Assembly (NCBI GenBank): GCA_013815505.1
Contig: JACDGA010000155.1
Location: 1-5,038 of the forward strand
Reading direction: 5' to 3'
DNA length: 5,038 nucleotides
Origin: Acidimicrobiia bacterium
GTDB taxonomy: Bacteria > Actinomycetota > Acidimicrobiia > Acidimicrobiales > Ilumatobacteraceae
Shown here: piece after piece, positions 1 to 5,038 of the stretch
Layout of the letters: each line of letters opens with the position of its first letter
Position numbering within the stretch: position 1 is the first letter of the stretch
Made by a program: the position numbers and the translations under genes
The notes under the pieces: model-generated
What the model was told of the DNA's origin: nothing
The model's database searches: none
What the model saw: only the letters and a program-made list of their open reading frames with translations

Positions 1-468
1 CGCGACATGTTGCTGCTGCGGATGTCCGACGACGACTTCGCCACCGTCGTCGACACGAACCTCGTCGGCACGTTCCGAGTCGTGAAGCGCGCCAGCCGGG
101 CGATGCTGCGTGCCCGATCGGGGCGGATCATCCTCCTCGGTTCGGTCGTCGGGCTGCTCGGGTCCGCCGGCCAGGCCAACTACGCCGCGTCGAAGGCGGG
201 CCTCGTCGGGTTCGCCCGCTCGCTCGCCCGCGAGCTGGGGTCGCGCTCCATCACCGTCAACGTCATAGCCCCCGGTGCGACGGCGACGGACATGTTCGCC
301 ACCGTCAGCGAGTCACGCCAGGCCGAGCTCGCTGCCGCGGTCCCGCTCGGACGCGTCGCACGACCCGAGGAGATCGCCGGAGTCGCCGCATTCCTTGCGT
401 CCGACGACGCGGCGTACATCACCGGTGCCGTGATCCCCGTCGACGGTGGTCTCGGGATGGGACACTGA
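1..468 (+). CDS. fabG: 3-oxoacyl-ACP reductase FabG, C-terminal part (5' end outside window)
   Basis: This is the NADPH-dependent ketoreductase of type II fatty-acid synthesis, which reduces 3-oxoacyl-ACP to 3-hydroxyacyl-ACP in the cytoplasm. The frame is open from base 1, and 155 residues are visible of a family length near 245. The missing part would hold the N-terminal Rossmann fold with its glycine-rich cofactor loop. The first residues (RDMLLLRM) match the segment right after the NAG motif of FabG, so the Met at base 7 is internal and not the start. The short-chain dehydrogenase catalytic residues are present: Ser at 142-144 in GSVVG, Tyr at 181-183 and Lys at 193-195 in NYAASK. The Ser-Tyr spacing of 13 residues and the YxxxK spacing are those of the family. 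The end (AAYITGAVIPVDGG) is the typical FabG C-terminus. It lies 52 bp upstream of acpP on the same strand, which supports FabG over other SDR reductases. Confidence 0.95.
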   Translation, partial: RDMLLLRMSDDDFATVVDTNLVGTFRVVKRASRAMLRARSGRIILLGSVVGLLGSAGQANYAASKAGLVGFARSLARELGSRSITVNVIAPGATATDMFATVSESRQAELAAAVPLGRVARPEEIAGVAAFLASDDAAYITGAVIPVDGGLGMGH

Positions 469-510
469 CCAGACGCTTCGGTGTGTGAAACACTGCTGAC
501 CTACTCGCAC

Positions 511-516
511 AGGAGG
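511..516 (+). promoter_or_regulatory. Strong Shine-Dalgarno sequence of acpP
   Basis: AGGAGG lies four bases upstream of the GTG at 521 and fixes that codon as the start of acpP. It is the only full-consensus ribosome binding site in the window. The other internal gene starts lack one and overlap, or appear once to have overlapped, the preceding stop. This fits the high translation rate expected for acyl carrier protein. Confidence 0.85.
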
Positions 517-520
517 AACT

Positions 521-760
521 GTGGATCAGGAACTGTTCAAGCGCTTCAAGCGCTGCGCCGTCGAGGTGCTGTCGGTCTCGGAGGACAAGGTCGTCCCCGA
601 GGCGAAGTTCGGTGACGACCTCGACGCCGACAGCCTCGACCTCGTCGAGCTCGTCATGGCGCTCGAGGAGGAGTTCGACATCTCGGTTCCCGAGGAAGAA
701 CTCGAAGGCGTCGAAACGGTCGCGCAGGCCTACGAGCTGGTCACGTCCAAGCTCGGATGA
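521..760 (+). CDS. acpP: Acyl carrier protein AcpP
   Basis: This small acidic protein carries the growing acyl chain on a 4'-phosphopantetheine arm during fatty-acid synthesis. It has 79 residues, the usual length. The attachment site is Ser38 in the DADSLDLVEL motif, the classic DSL at the start of helix II, followed by an acidic helix (MALEEEFDISVPEEE) that docks with partner enzymes. The start is GTG, chosen because AGGAGG sits just upstream and no other start gives the normal N-terminus. It lies between fabG and fabF, the standard order in bacterial fab clusters. Its TGA stop (758-760) lies inside TCGGATGA, the octamer that bounds the downstream 92-bp repeats, so the stop codon is also repeat sequence. 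A polyketide-type carrier protein is unlikely given the neighbours and the sequence. Confidence 0.96.
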   Translation: MDQELFKRFKRCAVEVLSVSEDKVVPEAKFGDDLDADSLDLVELVMALEEEFDISVPEEELEGVETVAQAYELVTSKLG

Positions 761-780
761 GGGAGCGGAGCGAGCTCATC
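756..780 (+). repeat. Inverted repeat in copy 1 (GATGAG / CTCATC)
   Basis: The six-base arms at 756-761 and 775-780 are exact reverse complements around a 13-base purine-rich loop. The left arm includes the acpP stop codon, so a transcript could fold across the acpP 3' end. The stem is short and only modestly stable. Confidence 0.6.
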
Positions 781-820
781 ACGACCGTGCGACCGCCAGC
801 GAGCCGGGCGTCGATGGGGT

Positions 821-840
821 GTGGGGGCACAAGCCCCCAC
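821..840 (+). repeat. GC-rich hairpin in copy 1, ACAA loop
   Basis: GTGGGGGC (821-828) pairs perfectly with GCCCCCAC (833-840) around the tetraloop ACAA. No T-run follows, so it does not look like an intrinsic terminator. It could stabilise or shape the 3' end of an acpP transcript, which is an inference. Confidence 0.75.
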
Positions 841-847
841 GGTGTCG

Positions 848-872
848 GATGAGGGAGCGGAGCGAGCTCATC
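848..872 (+). repeat. Inverted repeat in copy 2 (GATGAG / CTCATC)
   Basis: This is the same 6-bp stem as at 756-780, shifted by exactly 92 bp, with arms at 848-853 and 867-872. Confidence 0.55.
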
Positions 873-912
873 ACGACCGTGCGACCGCCAGCGAGCCGGG
901 CGTCGATGGGGT

Positions 913-932
913 GTGGGGGCGCAAGCCCCCAC
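913..932 (+). repeat. GC-rich hairpin in copy 2, GCAA tetraloop, just upstream of fabF
   Basis: The 8-bp stem is the same as in copy 1 (913-920 with 925-932), but the loop is GCAA. This fits the GNRA class of unusually stable tetraloops. It ends 8 bases before the fabF ATG, so if folded in the mRNA it covers the ribosome landing zone. Only a weak GGTG (933-936) remains between the stem and the start. Confidence 0.75.
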
Positions 933-940
933 GGTGTCGG

Positions 941-2119
941 ATGAAGCCACGTCGGGTGGCCGTCACGGGGCTCGGCGTCGTCGCCCCGTGTGGTGTCGGC
1001 GCCGCGGCGTATTGGGACGGCCTGCTCGGCCCCGGCATCACGGGCACACGGTCGGTCGAGTTCGGCGAATGGGACCCGACGCCGTGGTTCGACTCGCCGA
1101 AGGACGCCCGTCGTGCCGACCGCGTCGAGCAGTTCGCGCTCGCTGCCGCGGCCGAGGCGTTCGACTCTGGCGGCCGCCCGCCCGTCGACGACGCCCGCAT
1201 CGCCACGGTGTTCGCCACCGGGGTCGGTGGGCTGCGCACGCTCGAAGACCAGATCGAGATACGCCAGAACAAGGGTGAGCGCCGGGTCTCGCCGTTCCTC
1301 GTGCCGATGATGATGCCCAACGCGTCGGGCGCAGCGATCTCCATGCGCTACGGGCTGCGCGGGCCCAACGAGACCATCTGCACCGCCTGCGCTGCTGGCA
1401 CGCACGCCATCGGATACGCCGCACGGCTCATCGCGTGGGGTGTGTGCGACGCAGCCGTCACCGGCGGCAGCGAGTCGGCGGGCACGGCCACGGCGCTCGC
1501 CGGGTTCGGCAACATGACCGCACTGTCGTCGGCGGGCGTGAGCCGCCCGTTCGACGTGGAGCGCGACGGGTTCGTGATGGGTGAGGGTGCGGCGGTGCTC
1601 ATCCTCGAGGCGTACGAGGACGCCGAAGCCCGCGGCGCCGACATCATGGCCGAGGTGCTCGGCTCGGCGAGCAACGCCGACGCCCACCACATCACGGCGC
1701 CGGCTCCCGGGGGGACCGGTGCGATCGCATGCATGCGCCTCGCGCTCGCTGACGCCGGCCTCGAACCGGACGCGATCGGACATATCAACGCCCACGGCAC
1801 GTCGACGCCGCTGAACGACGCCGCAGAGGCGGCCGCCGTGGGAGCCGTGTTCGGCGCCGACGGACCGCCGGTGACCTCGACGAAGGGCGTGACCGGACAC
1901 GCGCTCGGTGCCGCAGGCGCGCTCGAGGCGGCGGCGGTGCTGCTGTCGATCCACCACGAGCTGATCCCGCCGACCGCCAACACGAAGCACGTCGACGACG
2001 AGCTCGGCATCGACGTCGTGACGGGTGAACCACGACCGTGGTCACCGTCGCCGGCGATGTCCAACAACTTCGGCTTCGGCGGCCACAACGGCTCCATCCT
2101 CTTCGGCCCGGCGACGTAG
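941..2119 (+). CDS. fabF: 3-oxoacyl-ACP synthase II (KAS II) FabF
   Basis: This is the condensing enzyme that extends acyl-ACP by two carbons from malonyl-ACP with loss of CO2. It has 392 residues, slightly shorter than the 413 of E. coli FabF. The ATG at 941 gives the family N-terminus (RRVAVTGLGVVAPCGVG). The frame is open further upstream, but that stretch is repeat DNA. The Cys-His-His active site is complete: Cys150 in TACAAGTHA, His285 in NAHGTSTP and His320 in KGVTGHALGAAG, with Lys315 just before it. The C-terminal GFGG loop (NNFGFGGHNGS) carries the expected gatekeeper Phe379. Two thiolase-fold halves are evident. There is no good Shine-Dalgarno sequence, only GGTG at 933-936, and a stable hairpin lies immediately upstream. 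The gene appears to have been coupled to acpP by an ATGA overlap before the repeats arrived. FabB is less likely given the gene order. Confidence 0.96.
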   Translation: MKPRRVAVTGLGVVAPCGVGAAAYWDGLLGPGITGTRSVEFGEWDPTPWFDSPKDARRADRVEQFALAAAAEAFDSGGRPPVDDARIATVFATGVGGLRTLEDQIEIRQNKGERRVSPFLVPMMMPNASGAAISMRYGLRGPNETICTACAAGTHAIGYAARLIAWGVCDAAVTGGSESAGTATALAGFGNMTALSSAGVSRPFDVERDGFVMGEGAAVLILEAYEDAEARGADIMAEVLGSASNADAHHITAPAPGGTGAIACMRLALADAGLEPDAIGHINAHGTSTPLNDAAEAAAVGAVFGADGPPVTSTKGVTGHALGAAGALEAAAVLLSIHHELIPPTANTKHVDDELGIDVVTGEPRPWSPSPAMSNNFGFGGHNGSILFGPAT

Positions 2120-2125
2120 ATCGCT

Positions 2126-2147
2126 CTCAGGCGTCGCTCAGGCGTCG
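2126..2147 (-). repeat. 11-bp tandem duplication spanning the fabZ stop codon
   Basis: CTCAGGCGTCG occurs twice back to back (2126-2136 and 2137-2147). Read on the minus strand, the unit covers the last two fabZ codons and its TGA. The second copy lies beyond the stop and repeats the same bases out of use. It makes up most of the 18-bp gap between the convergent fabF and fabZ stops. No terminator hairpin is seen in that gap. Confidence 0.8.
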
Positions 2148-2566
2148 ACGACCACGAACAGCAACTGGCACTCGCAGGCGACCGCATCGTCGAGAAGTGC
2201 GCGGCCGGTGCCCTTTCCGGCGCGGGCCGACATGCGGCCGAGCTCGACCTCGAGCGTGAGCGTGTCGCCAGGTACGACCTGACGGCGGAACCTGGCGCCG
2301 TCGAGGCCGCCGAACAACGGCAGCTTGCCGGCGAAGCGATCGTCCGTGAGCACTGCAATTGCACCGACCTGGGCGATCGCCTCGCACATCAACACGCCGG
2401 GAAGCGTCGGGCGTCCCGGGAAGTGCCCGGCGAAGAACCACTCGTCGCCGGTGAGGGTCCACCGACCGGTCGCCCGCTCGCCAGGAGACAGCGAGACGAG
2501 CTCGTCGACGAACAGGAACGGCGGCCGGTGAGGGAGGACGTCGGCCGGCCTCGGCAGCTCGATCAT
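2138..2566 (-). CDS. fabZ: 3-hydroxyacyl-ACP dehydratase FabZ
   Basis: This is the cytoplasmic hot-dog fold enzyme that removes water from 3-hydroxyacyl-ACP to give trans-2-enoyl-ACP, the step after FabG. It has 142 residues, within the family range (about 140-150). The N-terminus holds the typical LPHRPPFLFVD. The active-site segment FFAGHFPGRPTLPGVLMCEA carries His48 and Glu62, with the 14-residue spacing of known FabZ enzymes. FabA is unlikely because it is longer and has Asp in place of this Glu. The ATG at 2566 overlaps the trpA stop as ATGA, and no Shine-Dalgarno sequence is visible, so translation probably depends on ribosomes finishing trpA. The gene is therefore the fourth member of the trpFBA unit, and it points towards the fab cluster rather than belonging to it. 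Confidence 0.95.
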   Translation of the reverse strand: MIELPRPADVLPHRPPFLFVDELVSLSPGERATGRWTLTGDEWFFAGHFPGRPTLPGVLMCEAIAQVGAIAVLTDDRFAGKLPLFGGLDGARFRRQVVPGDTLTLEVELGRMSARAGKGTGRALLDDAVACECQLLFVVVDA

Positions 2567-3363
2567 GACCGGCGACCGTCGATGGCGGCGCGCACCTCGG
2601 CGACGTAGTCGCCGACGGCGTCGGGTCCGGATTCCATCAGCCGGCGCATCACAGAGGCGCCCTGCACCACGCCGTCGGCGACGCGCACGGCTTGCGCTGC
2701 CTGAGCCGCATCCGACACGCCGACGCCGACGAGCACCGGCAAGTCGGTGAGCGGCATGAGGCGTGCCGCCAGCTCGGTCGCCGTCGCCGCCAGGGACGCC
2801 CGCTCGCCCGTCACGCCGAGCAGACCGACCGAGTAGACGAAACCGCGACAGCGGGTGACGATGCGGCCGAGGCGCTCGTCGGATGCCGTCGGCGCAGCGA
2901 GCATGACGGTCTCGACCCCTGCGGCATCTGCGGCCTCACACCACGGCCCACTCTCGTCGAGCGGGAGATCGGGGACGATGCACGCAGCGATGCCCGACTC
3001 GGCGAGTCGAGAGGCGAAGCGTTCGTGGCCCTCGTGGTGGACGAGGTTGTAGTACGTCATCACCGCGAGCGGCCGGTCGACGTCGAGACGTGAGACGGCG
3101 GTCAGGATCGCCGGGGGCGTCGCCCCGTCGTCGAGCGCGGCCTGCGACGCCTGTTGGATGATGGGGCCGTCTATCACGGGATCGGAGAACGGGATCCCGA
3201 TCTCGATCGCGTCGGCTCCGGCGGACACGGCCGCCTCCACCGCCCGTTCCCACCCGGGATAGCCCCCCGTGATGTACGGCACGAGCAGCTTCGCCCCGCC
3301 GTCGCGTCGCGCCCGCAGCGCCGCTTCCAAGGCGCCGGCCTCGTGGGTCGTCACGGCGTTCAC
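2563..3363 (-). CDS. trpA: Tryptophan synthase alpha subunit TrpA
   Basis: TrpA cleaves indole-3-glycerol phosphate to indole and glyceraldehyde 3-phosphate and channels indole to TrpB in the alpha2-beta2 complex. It has 266 residues, against 268 in E. coli. The TIM-barrel motifs are in order: LLVPYITGGYPG, then EIGIPFSDPVIDGP with catalytic Glu54 and Asp65 (spacing 11, as in E. coli Glu49/Asp60), then MTYYNLV, and the phosphate-binding GVGVSDAAQA near the C-terminus. The start chosen is GTG at 3363, which forms GTGA with the trpB stop. A second GTG three codons later is possible. The frame stays open to 3873, but that region is coding trpB in another frame. The stop overlaps the fabZ start by 4 bp. 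Confidence 0.96.
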   Translation of the reverse strand: MNAVTTHEAGALEAALRARRDGGAKLLVPYITGGYPGWERAVEAAVSAGADAIEIGIPFSDPVIDGPIIQQASQAALDDGATPPAILTAVSRLDVDRPLAVMTYYNLVHHEGHERFASRLAESGIAACIVPDLPLDESGPWCEAADAAGVETVMLAAPTASDERLGRIVTRCRGFVYSVGLLGVTGERASLAATATELAARLMPLTDLPVLVGVGVSDAAQAAQAVRVADGVVQGASVMRRLMESGPDAVGDYVAEVRAAIDGRRS

Positions 3364-4538
3364 CCGGGCTCGACCCCACGCAGACCCATCACCTGCTCGA
3401 CGTCCTTGTCGCCTCTCCCGGAGAGGTTGACGAGCACCGTCTGGCCGCGCAGCGAGTCCGCCTCGCGCACGACCCACGCCAGCGCGTGTGCCGATTCGAG
3501 CGCAGGGATGATGCCCTCGCTGCGGGCGAGCAGCTCGAACGCGTCGAGCACCTCGTCGTCGGTGACGGACGGGTACTCGGATCGCCCGATGGCGTGGAGG
3601 TACGAGTGCTCGGGACCGACGCCCGGGTAGTCGAGGCCCGCCGACACCGACTGCGCCTCCTCGACCTGACCGAACTCGTCTTGGATGAGATAGCTGCGCA
3701 TCCCGTGGACGACGCCAGGGGCGCCATGGCCGACCGCTGCGCCGCCCGCAGGCTCGGCGCCGACGAGGCGTGCCGACGTGTCGGCGAACCCGGAGAACAT
3801 GCCGATCGCGTTGGACCCGCCACCGACGCAGGCGACGACGACGTCGGGATCGCCGCCGGTGAGCGCCTGGCACTGCTCCCGTGCCTCGTCACCGATCACA
3901 CGGTGAAACTCACGCACCATGAACGGGTACGGGTGCGGTCCCATCGACGAGCCGAGGCAGTAGTGCGTGTCGCCCAGCGTCGCCACCCAGTCGCGCAGCG
4001 CCTCGTTGACGGCGTCCTTGAGCGTCCTCGAACCGCTCTCCACGGCCTCGACCTCGGCGCCGAGGAGCCGCATCCGGTAGACGTTGAGCGCCTGACGCTT
4101 GACGTCGACGGCGCCCATGTACACCTTGCATTCGAGTCCCATCAGCGCGGCCGCTGTGGCGGCGGCCACGCCGTGCTGCCCCGCACCCGTCTCGGCCAAC
4201 AGTCGCGGCTTGCCCATGCGCACGGCCAGCAGCGCCTGCCCGAGCACGTTGTTGATCTTGTGCGAGCCGGTGTGGTTGAGGTCTTCTCGCTTCAGCAGCA
4301 GCCGGATGCCGAGCTGTGCCGAGAGGTTGGCGCACTCTGTCAGCAGTGACGGCCGTCCTGCGTAGTCGCGCAGGATCGCGGCGTACTCGGCGCGGAACGT
4401 GGCGTCGGACCAGGCGTCACGGAACGCCGCCTCCAGCTCTTCGCAGGCGGGAACGAGCGTCTCTGGCACGAACCTGCCGCCGAACTCGCCGAACCGGCCC
4501 GTACGACCGGGGTCGCCCATCACCCGGGCGCCAATCAT
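3360..4538 (-). CDS. trpB: Tryptophan synthase beta subunit TrpB
   Basis: This PLP enzyme condenses indole, delivered from TrpA, with serine to make tryptophan. It has 392 residues and is a TrpB1-type sequence. Visible landmarks are GRFGEFGGRFVPETL at the N-terminus, the PLP Schiff-base Lys94 in HTGSHKINN, catalytic Glu116 in AETGAGQHG, the phosphate-binding loop GGGSNA at 239-244, and SGRGDKD near the end with Ser373 contacting the PLP ring. All align with E. coli at a constant +7 as far as residue 244. After that, the stretch between EPAGG and HGMRSYL is about eight residues shorter than in other TrpB proteins I recall. The ATG at 4538 forms ATGA with the trpF stop; Met7 (4520) is an alternative start. 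No Shine-Dalgarno sequence is seen at either. Confidence 0.96.
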   Translation of the reverse strand: MIGARVMGDPGRTGRFGEFGGRFVPETLVPACEELEAAFRDAWSDATFRAEYAAILRDYAGRPSLLTECANLSAQLGIRLLLKREDLNHTGSHKINNVLGQALLAVRMGKPRLLAETGAGQHGVAAATAAALMGLECKVYMGAVDVKRQALNVYRMRLLGAEVEAVESGSRTLKDAVNEALRDWVATLGDTHYCLGSSMGPHPYPFMVREFHRVIGDEAREQCQALTGGDPDVVVACVGGGSNAIGMFSGFADTSARLVGAEPAGGAAVGHGAPGVVHGMRSYLIQDEFGQVEEAQSVSAGLDYPGVGPEHSYLHAIGRSEYPSVTDDEVLDAFELLARSEGIIPALESAHALAWVVREADSLRGQTVLVNLSGRGDKDVEQVMGLRGVEPG

Positions 4539-5038
4539 CGCATGGACCAGTCGTCGGACCAGTCGAACGGCATCTCGTCCGGTCCGAGGTGCGGCGTCGG
4601 TGCCGCGTCCCGCGCTCGCTCGATGAACCGCTTCACTTTCAGCGGGTCCTTTCGCCCCGGGTCACGCTCGACGCCCGAGGCGACGTCGACACCCCACGGC
4701 TTCACGGTGGCGATGGCCTCTGCGACGTTGTCGGGGGTCAGCCCGCCGGCGAGGATGACGCGCACGTTTTCGGGCACGTCGGCGGCGAGGTGCCAGTCGA
4801 ACAGCTGCCCCGATCCCGGACTCGGGGCGTCGAGCAGGATCAGGTCGGTCGCCAGCGACCCGGCATCACGCAACCGTGGCGAACCGGCGGCGTACGCCTT
4901 GACGACCCACTGCACGTGCTTGGCGACGTCGGCGACGGCAGCGGCGTTCTCGTTGCCGTGGAGCTGTGCGGCCTTCATGCCGGCGGTGTGGACGATGTCG
5001 ATGACCCTCGACGGGTGCTCGTCTCGGAAGACACCGAC
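4535..5038 (-). CDS. trpF: Phosphoribosylanthranilate isomerase TrpF, C-terminal part (5' end outside window)
   Basis: TrpF converts N-(5'-phosphoribosyl)anthranilate to its ribulosyl isomer (CdRP) in tryptophan synthesis. The frame is open to the window edge, giving 167 residues; roughly 35-40 N-terminal residues, including the catalytic Cys, are missing. The visible start VGVFRDEHPS and AAQLHG are standard TrpF motifs, so the Met at 4978 is internal. Further on are LILLDAPSPGSGQLFDW with the catalytic Asp, then ILAGGLTPDNV and GVDVASGVERDPGRKD, which form the phosphate-binding end of the TIM barrel. After the usual last helix (KRFIERARDA) comes an extra tail of about 24 residues rich in Trp and Asp, ending FDWSDDWSMR. 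The stop overlaps the trpB start by 4 bp. A dedicated TrpF implies the organism need not rely on a bifunctional PriA. Confidence 0.94.
   Translation of the reverse strand, partial: VGVFRDEHPSRVIDIVHTAGMKAAQLHGNENAAAVADVAKHVQWVVKAYAAGSPRLRDAGSLATDLILLDAPSPGSGQLFDWHLAADVPENVRVILAGGLTPDNVAEAIATVKPWGVDVASGVERDPGRKDPLKVKRFIERARDAAPTPHLGPDEMPFDWSDDWSMR

Larger units (their letters stand above)
753..936 (+). repeat. Two tandem copies of a 92-bp intergenic repeat at the acpP-fabF junction
   Basis: Copy 1 is 753-844 and copy 2 is 845-936. They match at 91 of 92 positions; the difference is A829 versus G921. The octamer TCGGATGA opens each copy and occurs a third time directly after copy 2 (937-944), where it contains the fabF start codon. 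Each unit has two palindromic parts: a 6-bp imperfect inverted repeat near its left end and a perfect 8-bp GC hairpin near its right end. Because 92 is not a multiple of three, no frame codes consistently through both copies, and I see no protein in it. It overlaps the last codons of acpP and otherwise fills the 180-bp gap to fabF. The compact two-palindrome layout resembles REP/BIME-type or other non-autonomous intergenic elements, but I do not recognise the family. No transposase or further copy lies in this window. Confidence 0.93.

Noticed and set aside
469..520. Promoter or operator between fabG and acpP
   Set aside because: I found no convincing -10/-35 pair. The short GTGT/ACAC pairing at 481-493 is too weak to call, although a dedicated acpP promoter is possible.
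821..840. Intrinsic terminator after acpP
   Set aside because: The hairpin is strong, but GGTGTCGG follows it instead of a T-run, and fabF lies directly downstream on the same strand.
821..940. N-terminal extension of FabF by 40 residues from a GTG at 821
   Set aside because: The added residues come from the 92-bp repeats, and the canonical FabF N-terminus begins at the ATG at 941.
753..944. CRISPR-like array or small-protein gene in the repeat region
   Set aside because: The copies abut with no unique spacers, and the 92-bp length shifts the reading frame between copies, so neither reading fits.
779..1990. 403-codon open frame on the minus strand, antisense to fabF
   Set aside because: Its translation is Arg/His-rich with no recognisable motif and mirrors the high-GC codon pattern of fabF. 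Long antisense frames are expected at this base composition.
1348..2364. 338-codon open frame on the minus strand across fabF and the end of fabZ
   Set aside because: It is low-complexity Ala/Ser/Pro-rich sequence that overlaps two well-supported genes in the wrong frame.
3364..3873. N-terminal extension of TrpA by 170 residues
   Set aside because: The extension is Arg-rich out-of-frame trpB sequence. The GTG at 3363 gives the normal TrpA length and a GTGA overlap.
3486..4349. 287-codon open frame on the plus strand, antisense to trpB
   Set aside because: It shows no family motifs, and TrpB with all its catalytic residues occupies the other strand.

Overview
The window reads as ordinary chromosomal DNA from a high-GC bacterium, with G/C strongly preferred at third codon positions and two GTG starts. 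It holds seven protein genes in two convergent groups, and almost every base is coding. The style suggests an actinobacterium. A dedicated trpF next to trpBA, which many actinobacteria lack because PriA does that step, makes an early-branching class such as Acidimicrobiia plausible. This placement is an inference and no marker gene proves it.

Plus strand, 1-2119: type II fatty-acid synthesis genes in the usual order fabG (3' part only), acpP, fabF. They encode the ketoreductase, the acyl carrier protein and the condensing enzyme KAS II. acpP has its own strong Shine-Dalgarno sequence. Between acpP and fabF lie two direct copies of a 92-bp hairpin-rich repeat (753-936) that differ at one base. 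The octamer TCGGATGA occurs at the left edge, the middle and the right edge of the pair. It supplies the acpP stop (TGA) at one end and the fabF start (ATG) at the other. Removing both copies in silico joins the genes with a perfect 4-bp ATGA stop/start overlap. The repeat therefore looks like a later, seamless insertion at a translationally coupled junction, and it is the most interesting feature here.

Minus strand, 5038-2138: trpF (5' end outside the window), trpB, trpA and fabZ. Each adjacent pair overlaps by 4 bp (ATGA, GTGA, ATGA), so this is one tightly coupled unit. The trp genes encode phosphoribosylanthranilate isomerase and both subunits of tryptophan synthase. The last gene, fabZ, encodes the 3-hydroxyacyl-ACP dehydratase. 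The fatty-acid elongation cycle is thus split over the two strands: reductase, carrier and condensing enzyme on one, dehydratase at the tail of a tryptophan operon on the other. The two groups meet tail to tail at 2119/2138 with only 18 bp between stop codons and no recognisable terminator.

I saw no tRNA, rRNA, CRISPR array, transposase or phage gene. The only non-coding stretches are 469-520, 761-940 and 2120-2137, so no gene-free stretch exceeds 300 bases.
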